64,000 bases of DNA from Streptomyces sp. NBC_01267 (GTDB lineage: Bacteria; Actinomycetota; Actinomycetes; Streptomycetales; Streptomycetaceae), in assembly GCF_036241575.1 (NCBI RefSeq), contig NZ_CP108455.1, positions 3,716,001 to 3,780,000 of the forward strand, in the 5' to 3' direction. Below the pieces are notes generated by a model, which worked only from the letters and a program-made list of their open reading frames with translations, was not told the DNA's origin and ran no database searches. The first letter of the stretch is position 1; every line of letters begins with the position of its first letter. Below are positions 35,754-44,608 of this stretch, in pieces. Both the position numbers and the translations under genes were made by a program.

Positions 35754-37208
35754 ATGCATCAGCGCCTCCGTACCGCCCTCGCCACCGCGGCCACCGCCGC
35801 CCTGACCGGCGGTCTGCTCGTCGCAGGCGCGGCCGTCGCGACCGCCGCGCCCTCCGGGCTGCAGGGCGACTTCAACGGCGACGGCTACCGCGACCTCGCC
35901 ATCGCCACCCCCCTGGCCGAGGTCAACGGCAAGGAGGACGCCGGTGGCGTCATCGTCGTGTACGGCACCGCCAAGGGGCTCGACCCCAGCCGTCGTACCT
36001 TCATCAGCCAGGACAGCCCGGGGGTCCCCGGCGCCGCGGAGGGGTGGGACGCATTCGGTACGGCCGTCGCCGCCGCCGACCTCAACCGGGACGGCTACAG
36101 CGATCTGGCGGTCTCCGCACCCCACGAGGCAACCGCCGCGGGCCAGGACGCGGGCACGGTCGTCATCATCTGGGGCGGCGCCAAGGGCCTCAGCGGCGGC
36201 GCGACCGTGGCGAATCCGGAGCCGCTGGCGGGCAGTTACTTCGGACTGAGTCTGGCAGCCGCCGACTTCACCGGCGACGGGAAGCCGGACCTCGCCGTCG
36301 GAGCGCAGAGCTCCGCCGACCCGTCCTGGAAGATCCGGCTGGCCCGGGGCCCGTTCACCACGTCCGGCGGTCACGGCAGCCTCAGCAGCTACGCCTCACC
36401 GGTCGACAAGCCCGAGCTCACCGCGGGCCTCGTCACCAAGGATGCCGCCGCCGACCTGGTCGTACAGGGCCAGAAGATCAACGGCGACACCCGTGGCTCG
36501 TCCGTCTTCTACAAGGGCGGCAGCACCGGTCTCGTCAAGGGCGCGACCCTCCCGCCGGGCACGAACGCGGCCATCGGGGACCTGGACAAGGACGGTTACG
36601 GCGACATCGCCATCGGCAACCCGGACGAGCCCGACACCGAGCCCAGTGGTTCCAAGGGCGGCGAGGTCGCCCTCGTCTACGGCGCGTCCGCGGGCCCCAG
36701 CGCCACCCGCCGGACCACTCTCACCCAGAGCAGCGCGGGCGTCCCGGGCGACAGCGAGTACGGGGACGGCTTCGGCGCCGCTGTTGCCATCGGCGACTTC
36801 GACAGGGACGGTTACGGCGACCTGGCGGCGGGCCTCCCCGGCGAGACCATCGGCTCCGACTACGACGGCCTCATGCGGACCGGCACGGTGATGCTGCTGC
36901 GCGGCTCGGCCAAGGGGGCCACCACCACGGGCGCCCGTGTCCTCAGCCAGAACACTGCGGGCGTGCCCGGCACGGCGGAGAGTGCGGATGCTTTCGGCTC
37001 ACGGCTCTTCGCCTCCGACAACGACCGGGACGGTTACCCGGACCTGTCCGTCGTCGCGTCCCAGGAGAACGACGACGCGGGCGCCGTCACGTATCTGCGC
37101 GGCGCCGCCGGTACGGGATTCCCCGCAGCCGGATCGATCGGCTTCGGCCCCGGCTCGCTGGGCCGCCCGACCGCGTACAGCGACTTCGGCGAGCGAATCA
37201 CCGGCTGA
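35754..37208 (+). CDS. Secreted FG-GAP (integrin-alpha-like) repeat protein 1
   Basis: 484 residues from ATG 35754 (AGGAGAAG upstream). Signal peptide about 1-32, then a seven-bladed beta-propeller. Each blade carries FG-GAP and a Ca-binding D-x-[DN]-x-D-G-x2-D loop: DFNGDGYRDLAIA, DLNRDGYSDLAVS, DFTGDGKPDLAVG, DLDKDGYGDIAIG, DFDRDGYGDLAAG, DNDRDGYPDLSVV. Extracellular, probably Ca-stabilised and ligand-binding rather than catalytic. Paralogue of the next gene. Confidence 0.9.
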   Translation: MHQRLRTALATAATAALTGGLLVAGAAVATAAPSGLQGDFNGDGYRDLAIATPLAEVNGKEDAGGVIVVYGTAKGLDPSRRTFISQDSPGVPGAAEGWDAFGTAVAAADLNRDGYSDLAVSAPHEATAAGQDAGTVVIIWGGAKGLSGGATVANPEPLAGSYFGLSLAAADFTGDGKPDLAVGAQSSADPSWKIRLARGPFTTSGGHGSLSSYASPVDKPELTAGLVTKDAAADLVVQGQKINGDTRGSSVFYKGGSTGLVKGATLPPGTNAAIGDLDKDGYGDIAIGNPDEPDTEPSGSKGGEVALVYGASAGPSATRRTTLTQSSAGVPGDSEYGDGFGAAVAIGDFDRDGYGDLAAGLPGETIGSDYDGLMRTGTVMLLRGSAKGATTTGARVLSQNTAGVPGTAESADAFGSRLFASDNDRDGYPDLSVVASQENDDAGAVTYLRGAAGTGFPAAGSIGFGPGSLGRPTAYSDFGERITG

Positions 37209-37312
37209 CCGGCTCACCCGACCGACCACGGCCCGCCACCCGTCACGCCCGAGTGCCCTTCCTCCGGCGCCTGCACCACCACCACGTACCGACCGAACCA
37301 GGGAGAACTCCC

Positions 37313-38761
37313 GTGCACAGACAGCTCCGTACCGCCCTCGCCACCGCCACCGCGGCCGCCCTCACCGGCGGCCTGCTGATCGTCACCGCGAGCACCGCCA
37401 CCGCCGCCACGCCCTCCGGCGCGCAGGGCGACTTCAACGGCGACGGCTACCGCGACGTCGCGGTCGTCTCCCCGCTCGCCACCGTCAGCGGCAAGTCGGG
37501 CGCCGGCGCCGTCTCGATCCTGTACGGCTCGAAGTCCGGTGCCGGTGCCGCCAAGATCCAGACGGTGACCCAGGACAGCGCCGGGGTCCCCGGCGCCGCC
37601 GAGAAGAACGACTACTTCGGCGGGATGAGCATCGCCGGTGACTTCGACGGCGACGGCTACGCGGACCTCGCCGTCGGCTCCAGCGGCGAGGACGTCGGCT
37701 CCGACGTCGACGGCGGCTCGGTCACCATCCTCTGGGGTGCGAGCGGCGGCCTCTCGGGCGGCACCACCGTCAAGGACCCGTCGGTCTCCGCCCACGACCA
37801 CTTCGGCGACCTCCTGGCCTCCGGCGACTACAACGGCGACGGGAAGACCGACCTCGCCATCGCCTCCGACCAGAACGTCGTCGACGTCTACCGCGGCGGC
37901 TTCACCAAGACGGGCGGCACCGGCGGCCACTACTCCGTCACCGCCCCGGTCGCGAAGGTCCCCGGCCCGGATCTCTTCAACCTCACCGCGGGGGACGTCA
38001 ACCACGACGGCCGCGCCGACCTGCTCGTGGACGGTTACGAGACGACGAGCGCCGAGGAGTGGAACGCCAACTACTACCTCCCCGGCAGCCCTTCCGGTGT
38101 GACGACGACCGGCATCCAGAAGCTCCCGGCGGGCGTCATCTCCGACATCGGCGATGTCAACGGCGACGGCTACGGCGACATCGTCATCGGAGCCCAGTGG
38201 GACGCGGAGATTCCCGGTTCGCACAAGGGAGGCGTCGTCAAGGTCGTCTACGGCACTGCGAACGGCCCCGACGGCGGCCAGGACGCGATCAACCAGGACT
38301 CGCCCGGCGTTCCCGGCTCGGGCGAGGCCGACGACATCTTCGGTTACGAGGTCACCCTCGGCGACATCAACGGCGACGGCATGGACGACCTGGCCGTCGG
38401 CGCCCCCGGCGAGGACCTGAACGGCATCGCCGACGCCGGCATGGTCACCGTCCTGTACGGCTCCACGACCGGCTTCGCCACCACCGGCGCCCAGTCCTTC
38501 GCCCAGGACAGCCCCGGTGTCCCCGGCGACAACGAGAAGGGCGACGGCTTCGGCGGCGACGTCTTCCTCTCCGACTCCGACAACGACGGCAAGGCCGACC
38601 TCACCGTCAGCTCCCCGTGGGAGAACAACAGCGACGGTTACGTCGTGACCTTCAACTCCAACGGCTCAAAGCTCGCCCCGACCGGCAAGGGCTACGGCCT
38701 GACCGCCACCAAGATCTCCACGGCGGGCACCCCGATGCTCGGTGCGGGCCTCACGGGCTGA
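37313..38761 (+). CDS. Secreted FG-GAP repeat protein 2
   Basis: 482 residues from GTG 37313 (GGGAGAAC upstream). N-terminus VHRQLRTALATATAAALTGG is almost the same as that of the preceding gene (MHQRLRTALATAATAALTGG), so the two arose by tandem duplication. Propeller Ca loops include DFNGDGYRDVAVV, DFDGDGYADLAVG, DYNGDGKTDLAIA, DVNGDGYGDIVIG, DINGDGMDDLAVG and DSDNDGKADLTVS. Function unknown beyond an extracellular binding fold. The 104-base gap has no terminator, so co-transcription is likely. Confidence 0.9.
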   Translation: MHRQLRTALATATAAALTGGLLIVTASTATAATPSGAQGDFNGDGYRDVAVVSPLATVSGKSGAGAVSILYGSKSGAGAAKIQTVTQDSAGVPGAAEKNDYFGGMSIAGDFDGDGYADLAVGSSGEDVGSDVDGGSVTILWGASGGLSGGTTVKDPSVSAHDHFGDLLASGDYNGDGKTDLAIASDQNVVDVYRGGFTKTGGTGGHYSVTAPVAKVPGPDLFNLTAGDVNHDGRADLLVDGYETTSAEEWNANYYLPGSPSGVTTTGIQKLPAGVISDIGDVNGDGYGDIVIGAQWDAEIPGSHKGGVVKVVYGTANGPDGGQDAINQDSPGVPGSGEADDIFGYEVTLGDINGDGMDDLAVGAPGEDLNGIADAGMVTVLYGSTTGFATTGAQSFAQDSPGVPGDNEKGDGFGGDVFLSDSDNDGKADLTVSSPWENNSDGYVVTFNSNGSKLAPTGKGYGLTATKISTAGTPMLGAGLTG

Positions 38762-38885
38762 CCGCCAGGCGTCGTCGCACTCCCTTCGGGAAACCCCTTA
38801 GGGGATGTCACAGCTCGGCCGCAAAGCCGGGCCTGATCCACCAGGCCCGGCACCCCGCCCACCAGGAACGGGTACGTTCGAAAGC

Positions 38886-39851
38886 GTGGCTGGATTCAGG
38901 ATCGGACGCGGCCGGGACAACCGCACGTCGCAACGGCGACCCCCGCAGCAGCAAGCACAGCAGCAAGCGCAGCAGCAACAGCCGTACGGCAGGCAGACAC
39001 CGCCTCCGCCGTACGGCAGTGGCCCTGCGCCGCAGCAGCATGCACCGCAGCACCAGTGGCCTCCGCAGCCCCAGCAGCCGTACGGGGAGCCGGAGTACTT
39101 CGGCGACCCGTACCAGCAGGGACAGCAGGGGCAACAGGGACAGCAGGGGCAGCCCCCGTACGGCAGCCGCCCGCCGGAACCGTACGGCTACCCGTACCAG
39201 GACAGCTCGGACAACCCGGGTCACACCCAGGCGTTCAGCATCGGCGAGGACCCGTACGGCGACGGCAACACCTACCGCGCGGGACAGACCGGCACCGCCC
39301 CGCCCGCCGGACCGCGGCTGCACTGGAAGGACCTGCTGCGCGGCATCGTGCTGCGCCCGGGGCCGACGTTCTGGCAGATGCGCGACCACAAGATGTGGGG
39401 CCCGGCGCTGACCGTCACGTTCATCTACGGGCTGCTCGTGCTCTTCGGCTTCGACAAGGCCCGCGAGGACGCCTTCCACGCGACCCTGTCCAACGCCGTC
39501 CCGTACGTCCTGACGACCGGCGTCGCGTTCGTCATCGGCAGCCTGATCCTGGGCGCGGTGACGCACACCCTGGCCCGCCAGCTCGGCGGCGACGGCACCT
39601 GGCAGCCGACCGTCGGGCTCTCCATGCTGATCATGTCGATCACGGACGCGCCGCGGCTGCTCTTCGCGTTCTTCCTGGGCGGCGAGAACAGCTTCGTGCA
39701 GATCCTCGGCTGGATCACCTGGGTCGCCGCGGGCGCGCTGTTCACCTCGATGGTGAGCAAGTCGCACGACCTGGCGTGGCCGCGGGCGCTGGCCGCCTCG
39801 TCGATCCAGCTGATCGCGCTGCTGTCCCTGCTGAAGCTGGGCACGCTCTGA
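38886..39851 (+). CDS. Yip1-family membrane protein with Q/P/Y-rich N-terminus
   Basis: 321 residues from GTG 38886 (VAGFRIGRGRDNR). Residues about 20-145 are low-complexity, dominated by Gln, Pro, Tyr and Gly with repeats such as QQQAQQQ, PYGSGPAPQQ and QQGQQGQQGQ, and would be disordered in the cytoplasm. The C-terminal 175 residues form a Yip1 domain with four to five membrane helices (WGPALTVTFIYGLLVLFG, VLTTGVAFVIGSLILGAV, IQLIALLSLLKLG). Conserved near dcd in streptomycetes; role unknown. The tail is of the kind that forms condensates (inference). Confidence 0.85.
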   Translation: MAGFRIGRGRDNRTSQRRPPQQQAQQQAQQQQPYGRQTPPPPYGSGPAPQQHAPQHQWPPQPQQPYGEPEYFGDPYQQGQQGQQGQQGQPPYGSRPPEPYGYPYQDSSDNPGHTQAFSIGEDPYGDGNTYRAGQTGTAPPAGPRLHWKDLLRGIVLRPGPTFWQMRDHKMWGPALTVTFIYGLLVLFGFDKAREDAFHATLSNAVPYVLTTGVAFVIGSLILGAVTHTLARQLGGDGTWQPTVGLSMLIMSITDAPRLLFAFFLGGENSFVQILGWITWVAAGALFTSMVSKSHDLAWPRALAASSIQLIALLSLLKLGTL

Positions 39852-39878
39852 GCTGAGCCGGCCCGACCCGGCATCGCA

Positions 39879-39912
39879 ACGGAGAAGGGCCCCGTGAGGG
39901 GCCCTTCTCCGT
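39879..39912. terminator. Bidirectional terminator
   Basis: Perfect 15-bp stem ACGGAGAAGGGCCCC with loop GTGA, between convergent Yip1 and phosphoribosyltransferase genes. Confidence 0.88.
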
Positions 39913-39931
39913 ACTTCTGCCGCCTGTGGGA

Positions 39932-40429
39932 TCAGGCGTCCCGCACCTGTCCCTCACGCCGCACGACGGGCGGCTCGACGCTCCACGGGAAGTTGATCCA
40001 CTCGTCGGTGCGCTTCCACACGTACTCGCACTTCACCAGCGACTGCGACTTCTCGTAGATCACCGCACTGCGCACCTCGGCGACCGCCCCGACGCAGAAG
40101 TCGTGCACCAGCTTCAGGGTCTTCCCGGTGTCGGCGACGTCATCGGTGATGAGCACCTTCTTCTCCGAGAAGTCGATGGCGTTGGGCACCGGCGCCAGCA
40201 TGACCGGCATCTCCAGCGTGGTCCCGATGCCGGTGTAGAACTCGACATTGACCAGGTGGATGTTCTTGCAGTCCAGGGCGTAGGCGAGCCCACCGGCGAC
40301 GAACACGCCGCCGCGCGCGATGCTGAGGATTATGTCCGGTTCGTACCCGTCGTCGGCAACGGTCTGCGCCAGCTCGCGCACCGCGCGCCCGAAACCCTCG
40401 TACGTCAGGTTCTCGCGTACGTCACTCAT
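39932..40429 (-). CDS. Phosphoribosyltransferase (purine/xanthine type)
   Basis: 165 residues from ATG 40429. PRPP-binding loop VLITDDVADTGKT at about 98-110, preceded by the PPi loop region SIARGGVFVAGGLAYAL. Type I fold, cytosolic. Substrate is uncertain: the family (annotated variously as hypoxanthine or xanthine phosphoribosyltransferase) salvages purine bases. Separated by seven bases from the dcd stop, so the two nucleotide-metabolism genes form an operon. Confidence 0.88.
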   Translation of the reverse strand: MSDVRENLTYEGFGRAVRELAQTVADDGYEPDIILSIARGGVFVAGGLAYALDCKNIHLVNVEFYTGIGTTLEMPVMLAPVPNAIDFSEKKVLITDDVADTGKTLKLVHDFCVGAVAEVRSAVIYEKSQSLVKCEYVWKRTDEWINFPWSVEPPVVRREGQVRDA

Positions 40430-40436
40430 GCCTGAA

Positions 40437-41012
40437 TCACACCTGGGTCCGATGGAAGTTGAGGAAGGACCGCGAAGCCGTCGGCCCGCGCTGCCCCTGG
40501 TAGCGGGAGCCGTACCGCTCACTGCCGTACGGGTGCTCGGCGGGCGAGGACAGCCGGAACATGCACAGCTGCCCGATCTTCATCCCCGGCCAGAGCTTCA
40601 TCGGGAGCGTCGCCACGTTCGAGAGTTCGAGTGTGACGTGCCCGGAGAAACCGGGGTCGATGAACCCGGCGGTGGAGTGCGTCACCAGCCCCAGCCGCCC
40701 GAGGCTGGACTTGCCTTCGAGGCGGGACGCGATGTCGTCGGGGAGGGTGACGACCTCGTACGTGGAGGCCAGCACGAACTCACCGGGGTGCAGGATGAAC
40801 GCCTCGTCCCCCTCCGGCTCGACCGTGCGGGTCAGATCCGCCTGCTCGACGGCGGGGTCGATGTGGGGGTAGCGGTGGTTCTCGAACACCCGGAAGTAGC
40901 GGTCGAGCCGCACATCGATGCTGGAGGGCTGCACCATGTATTCGTCGTACGGATCGATGCGCACGCGTCCGGCGTCGATCTCGGCCCGGATGTCCTTGTC
41001 TGAGAGAAGCAC
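40437..41012 (-). CDS. dcd: dCTP deaminase
   Basis: Trimeric enzyme that deaminates dCTP to dUTP for dTTP synthesis. 191 residues, exactly the usual actinobacterial length, from GTG 41012 ([19 protein letters not shown]). Catalytic region [20 protein letters not shown] and [10 protein letters not shown], with the conserved Arg, Ser and Glu. Forms an operon with the downstream phosphoribosyltransferase. Confidence 0.96.
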   Translation of the reverse strand: MLLSDKDIRAEIDAGRVRIDPYDEYMVQPSSIDVRLDRYFRVFENHRYPHIDPAVEQADLTRTVEPEGDEAFILHPGEFVLASTYEVVTLPDDIASRLEGKSSLGRLGLVTHSTAGFIDPGFSGHVTLELSNVATLPMKLWPGMKIGQLCMFRLSSPAEHPYGSERYGSRYQGQRGPTASRSFLNFHRTQV

Positions 41013-41094
41013 GCCCCGAGGATACGGGGACCGCGCGGTCCACCCCCAATCGGACGGCCCGCGCGCCCCGCCCCCGGGCGGCGCCACTCTCCTG

Positions 41095-41268
41095 CTACTG
41101 CTGCTCCGCCCCCACCGGTACGGCATGCCGCAACCGCGCACAGCGCGGACACCGGATGAGCCGGCCCGGCCCGATCCGGTCGGCCCCGAGCTGCTGCAAC
41201 GGGAACGTGGCGGTACTGAAGACATGCCCTTCGGCACAGCGGACGACGGTGCGTTCCATCGGACCCAT
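41095..41268 (-). CDS. Small zinc-ribbon-like protein
   Basis: 57 residues from ATG 41268 (GGAAGGGA upstream): starts [20 protein letters not shown] and ends with [14 protein letters not shown]. One Cys-x3-His pair (CAEGH) and one Cys-x2-Cys pair (CPRC) would bind a single zinc. A tiny conserved Streptomyces protein of unknown role. The ATG at 41259 is an alternative start. Upstream of dcd on the same strand with an 82-base gap. Confidence 0.8.
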   Translation of the reverse strand: MGPMERTVVRCAEGHVFSTATFPLQQLGADRIGPGRLIRCPRCARLRHAVPVGAEQQ

Positions 41269-41554
41269 CAAGTCCCTTCCCCATCAAGCGTGGACGAGAG
41301 AAAACACCACATTAGGGGATGTACAGGACACCGCCGCAACCGGCACTCCGGTCGCCCACGCTACGCCCCAACTTCCGCGCCCGGCACCCGGATCCCCCTC
41401 CGGACCCCCACCCGGGAAGCGCGCCCGGGACCACGTCCGACCGGCGCGCCCGGACAACACGGAGGCCCCACGGCGCGGACGCCGGGGGGCCGGGCAGGCG
41501 GGAGAGCATGGGGTAGAGTGACTGCGGTGCGGATCCCTTCGGGGAGATCGCTGC
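41269..41554. other. Leader region of tRNA-Gly
   Basis: 286 bases, rich in CCGG runs, no gene recognised. It should contain the tRNA promoter (rightward) and the promoter of the zinc-ribbon gene (leftward). Confidence 0.4.
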
Positions 41555-41628
41555 GCGAGTGTAGTTTAATGGTAGAACATGAGCTTCCCAAGCTCAGAGC
41601 GCGGGTTCGATTCCCGTCACTCGCTCCA
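41555..41628 (+). tRNA. tRNA-Gly (anticodon CCC)
   Basis: Complete cloverleaf: acceptor GCGAGTG (41555-41561) pairs with CACTCGC (41618-41624), D arm GTTTAATGGTAGAAC, anticodon stem TGAGC/GCTCA around loop TTCCCAA with anticodon CCC at 41587-41589, T arm GCGGG-TTCGATT-CCCGT, discriminator T and encoded CCA. It is also the intact attachment target of the degenerate island that follows. Confidence 0.96.
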
Positions 41629-41705
41629 ACATTTAGCCCCAGGTCAGCAGCCTGGGGCTTCTTTGTTGTCTAGACCACTCAAGCGGTGCTGTGCCCTCCG
41701 CGTGC
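41585..41705 (+). repeat. Attachment-like repeat, copy 1 (intact tRNA 3' half)
   Basis: Begins TTCCCAAG in the anticodon loop, includes T arm, acceptor end, terminator and the downstream TTGTTGTCTAGACCA and GTGCCCTCCGCG segments. Reference copy for those at 47555 and 48883. Confidence 0.8.
41635..41659 (+). terminator. tRNA-Gly terminator
   Basis: 9-bp stem AGCCCCAGG / CCTGGGGCT with 7-base loop followed by TTCTTTGTT. Copies of this stem accompany both degenerate tRNA 3' ends. Confidence 0.85.
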
Positions 41706-41830
41706 CCCAACTGCGGGAAATGCACTGGTCAATGGCGTTCCATCGGACCCCTCGGGCGACTTGACGGCGTCACGTCTCATATATCGATACGCACTTTCTG
41801 TGGCCTGCGTCACTCGGCGCCGACGTAGTC

Positions 41831-42420
41831 GTGCCGTTCCATCTGCAAATCGCAGCGTCGGCCGACTGGCGACTTGTCCGGCCGGTCATGTCTCGGAGGT
41901 TCGGTGGCCAGGGCGAGGCGGTGGGCGGGCGGGCAGCCAGGCGCGGCGTGATTCGTCGGGCGATGCTTGACGCTTCCGGGGTTCCCTCTTTCCCTGTCTG
42001 CATGGTGGAAGCGGATCCGAGCGTTCTGGACGTGCTGGAGTCGTCGATGGAGGCACCGCCTACCTTCGGCATCACCTATTTCCTGCCGTGCGGGAGAGTG
42101 AAGGACAGGGTGCTGAAGCACGACCTCCTGCATGTGCTCCTGATCGACAGGGCGTGACCGGTCACCTTCAGGTTCGAGGATGAGTACCGTGCCGCTGTCC
42201 TCCAGGCCGTTCTGATGCGGGACAGTCTCGTGTCCGCACGATCGGTGGCCGTGGACGTGCCTCCCACCGCGGTCCCGGTGCCAGGCTTGGACGAAATCCG
42301 GGAGGTGACCATCCCCAGCGTGGTGGACTTCCTGAAGTACATGCTGGGCCGGTTCGGTCTGCGTGTTCCGGACGACTTCAGGCTCCCGGGCACGGACTTC
42401 GTCGCGGAGCATCAAGCCGA
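41831..42420 (+). pseudogene. Broken coding sequence with in-frame TGA
   Basis: One frame reads as protein on both sides of a TGA at 42155-42157. Before it come MLDASGVPSFPVCMVEADPS and LKHDLLHVLLIDRA; after it PVTFRFEDEYRAAVLQAVLM, then REVTIPSVVDFLKYMLGRFG and FRLPGTDFVAEHQADEGGR. No start with a ribosome site is evident, and after about 42420 the frame turns into Arg/Pro-rich shadow. I do not recognise the family. Interpreted as a decayed island gene; a sequencing error at the TGA is the other option. Confidence 0.4.
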
Positions 42421-42604
42421 CGAAGGTGGCCGAAGTGAGCGTCCACGCGGAACGGAACGCCCGCTCCGGCAGCCCCGGGAGCACAGCTGGGGCTGCCGGA
42501 GCCCTCGGCCATCCTGCGCCGGCCTTGCACCAAGAGCAGCGTGAGCGGCCATACTTGATGACGCCGGGGATCTCCCGCGGCGACGCGACAAGGGGGAAGA
42601 CGGT

Positions 42605-43126
42605 GTGAACGGCGAACTGGGCAAGGTCGAGGTAAGGCTCCGGTGGGATCCGAGCCCGCTGGGGGAGGCACCGCACCATCTGGACATCATCGGCGCGGTC
42701 TACTCCGCCGACGAACCCCGTGGGCGGCCGGTGTACGTCGTCCACACCGAGAGCCGCGCCCCGGACGGCACCATCACCATGAGCCGGCACAGCGAGTCCG
42801 GCCAGGGCCTCGGCTTCGATGAAGTGATGGTCCTGGAGTTCGACCGGATACCGTCCGACTACGGCCGGGTGGTGGTGGGGGTGGCGATCCACCAGAACGC
42901 CGGGCCTCTCACCTTCGGCGAGATCGCGAACCCCGGTGTGGTCGTCGTCGAGCGGTACCGGGAACTCCTCGCGGACGACTTCGCGCAGCTTGCGGGGTCC
43001 ACTGCCGCGACTGTCGCGGAGTTCACCCGGAACGGCTCCGCGGGCTGGGAGCTGCGCGAGATACTCCGCGGCTTCGACAGCAATCCGGTGGACTTCATGG
43101 CGGAGATGGGCACCGTCGGCGAGTGA
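42605..43126 (+). CDS. TerD-like stress protein
   Basis: 173 residues from GTG 42605 (GGGGGAAG upstream). The region LRWDPSPLGEAPHHLDIIGA, TITMSRHSESGQGLGFDEVM, VLEFDRIPSDYGRVVVGVAI, TFGEIANPGVVVVE follows the order of strands and Ca-binding acidic turns of TerD (tellurite resistance / stress) proteins. The usual DLD Ca motif is weak (HLDIIG). A C-terminal 45-residue helical segment follows. TerD paralogues are numerous in Streptomyces; this one is solitary inside the island. Family call from motif order only. Confidence 0.62.
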   Translation: MNGELGKVEVRLRWDPSPLGEAPHHLDIIGAVYSADEPRGRPVYVVHTESRAPDGTITMSRHSESGQGLGFDEVMVLEFDRIPSDYGRVVVGVAIHQNAGPLTFGEIANPGVVVVERYRELLADDFAQLAGSTAATVAEFTRNGSAGWELREILRGFDSNPVDFMAEMGTVGE

Positions 43127-43257
43127 CGGCGCCTGACGTGAACGGGCATGCGCCGCGTTCTCGAAGCGGTGATGACGCCCCGGCGCAGTGGGGTTGAGCA
43201 GAGCTCCCGCTGCCACCACCGCACCCCGCCCGGATCTGCGAGTACGCACTGCGGACG

Positions 43258-43358
43258 GGGTGCGGCGGGATAGGGCGGCCCGCCACCGGACCGACGCCCT
43301 GTTCGCAATGCTCCGCGACGGCACCTTCTACGAACCTCGACCCACCCCAACCCCTTGA
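43258..43358 (+). pseudogene. IS110-family transposase C-terminal remnant
   Basis: The last ~30 codons read RRDRAARHRTDALFAMLRDG followed by TFYEPRPTPTP and a stop. This is the characteristic C-terminus of IS110-type transposases (LFAMLRDGTFY). The rest of the gene and the element ends are missing. Confidence 0.6.
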
Positions 43359-43393
43359 CCAAAGTCGCAGGGCCCCGTGATCAGCTGAGGAGT

Positions 43394-43639
43394 TCAACTC
43401 GCCCAGTCGTTCTCCGCCCGAAGCCGCTGACGAGCAGCCTCAAGCCGCCGGCCATAGTCCTCCGCGAACAACTCAGGAAGCGTCGTGTCCAACGTCCCGG
43501 CGATTCGATGGATCGGCGACCACACGGCCGGATCGTCGATGACACGACTGAGGTCCGTCATCTGGAGCTTCTCCAGCCAGTGCGACAACACCAATGCCTG
43601 ATCGCTCGTGAGCTTGATCGTGATCTGGCTCTCGCTCAT
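43394..43639 (-). CDS. Small conserved hypothetical protein
   Basis: 81 residues from ATG 43639 (MSESQITIKLTSDQALVLSH). Entirely helical-looking: HWLEKLQMTDLSRVIDDP, VWSPIHRIAGTLDTTLPELF, EDYGRRLEAARQRLRAE. No membrane segment or cysteine. Proteins of this shape recur in streptomycetes next to mobile genes; function unknown. It lies between two transposase remnants and may be an intact passenger. Confidence 0.62.
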   Translation of the reverse strand: MSESQITIKLTSDQALVLSHWLEKLQMTDLSRVIDDPAVWSPIHRIAGTLDTTLPELFAEDYGRRLEAARQRLRAENDWAS

Positions 43640-43689
43640 GCGCCCCCAACCCCTCGGCACTCACCTTCGACCACACGAACTTACTGACC

Positions 43690-43900
43690 GTCGCCCCTTG
43701 ACCGAACACATAGGGGCACCCCCCGCGCTGGAGGTGCAACGCGAGGAAGTGGCCCGCTCACGTCGTGGTCACGAGCGTCTGGTCGCACCGGACACGGGCG
43801 CAAAAGCCAAGCTCACCTCAGCTGACCGGGTCCTCGCTACCGTGCTCCACCTGCGCAAACTCGCCAACATGGACCTCTTGGGCGGGGAGCAGGCCCGGCA
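43690..43900 (+). pseudogene. IS5-like transposase N-terminal remnant
   Basis: Frame reading RRGHERLVAPDTGAKAKLTS followed by ADRVLATVLHLRKLANMDLLG. It matches the helical start region of DDE transposases of the IS5/ISL-type (K-L-T-x-A-D-R-x-L-A-T-x-L-H-L-R). Homology stops abruptly near 43890; the catalytic domain is absent. Confidence 0.45.
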
Positions 43901-43954
43901 GCACTCCGCGGGTTTCACCCGTCCGCGCCTGCCCGCCCTCCAAGCCCTGGGCAT

Positions 43955-44460
43955 CTACCCCGCGATGAAGGCGTCCTCGACCTGACCGAGTCGATCAGTC
44001 CACCAGTGGAGCAGCGCCTCATCCGCGCTGAACAGCTCGTCGCAGGAGAAGTCACCGCGGTCGTAGTGGAACTCCAGCTGCCAGAAGTCCGTCATCCGCT
44101 TCCACCACAGGCGACGTACACCGTCCACCAGCGCGAGCGCCTCAATGGGCACCACGGACCGATAGCCGTGCACGAACGCCGACACCCGAGGCCTGGGAGT
44201 AGCTGAGGTCGACACCACGGACGTGGCCGACAGCGACCCACGGAAACAGGCACCAGACGCTGCCGCCGACCTCGGCCACCAGTGCACCGGAGCCGGTGGC
44301 CACGGCAGCGATGACGCGCTGCACCTGCACCGGGACCTACTGGAACGCTTGCAGCGCCCTGCCGCCGACAACGACACCGATCTCCTCGCCCAGATCGACG
44401 CGGAATGTGTCCAGTTGCGCCCCCAGTGGTAGGGGCCTGACCGAAGTCGGCGGCCGAGAG
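43955..44460 (-). pseudogene. Decayed phosphotransferase (APH/HSK2-like)
   Basis: Two frames on the - strand must be joined. The upstream frame reads LDTFRVDLGEEIGVVVGGRA, a TAG stop, then VIAAVATGSGALVAEVGGSV, WCLFPWVAVGHVRGVDLSYS. The downstream frame reads VDGVRRLWWKRMTDFWQLEF, HYDRGDFSCDELF, EALLHWWTDRLGQVEDAF. Together these look like the end of an aminoglycoside-phosphotransferase / homoserine-kinase-type protein. One stop and one frameshift (near 44150-44190) inactivate it, and the catalytic HGD loop was not found. Confidence 0.5.
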
Positions 44461-44608
44461 GTCGGCGGGCGTGGCCACGTCCTGGCCGGCGGGCCACCTG
44501 GTGGCGCCGCGCGACCAACCGGCGTGTGCAGGCGAACGGCGGCGCCCCCCGGCGGCAGAGGCTGGTACAGCCTCTGCCGCCGGGGGCGTGGCGGTCATGG
44601 TGCGGTGA

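Noticed and set aside
35471..37312. Upstream half of a 1096-codon frame ending in FG-GAP protein 2
   Set aside because: Composition is Arg/Pro-rich and out of frame with FG-GAP protein 1, which explains the same DNA; only the part from GTG 37313 is real.
44223..44432. Rightward 69-codon frame (HLHRDLLERLQRPAADNDTD)
   Set aside because: It looks partly protein-like but lacks a ribosome site and lies opposite the better-supported phosphotransferase remnant.
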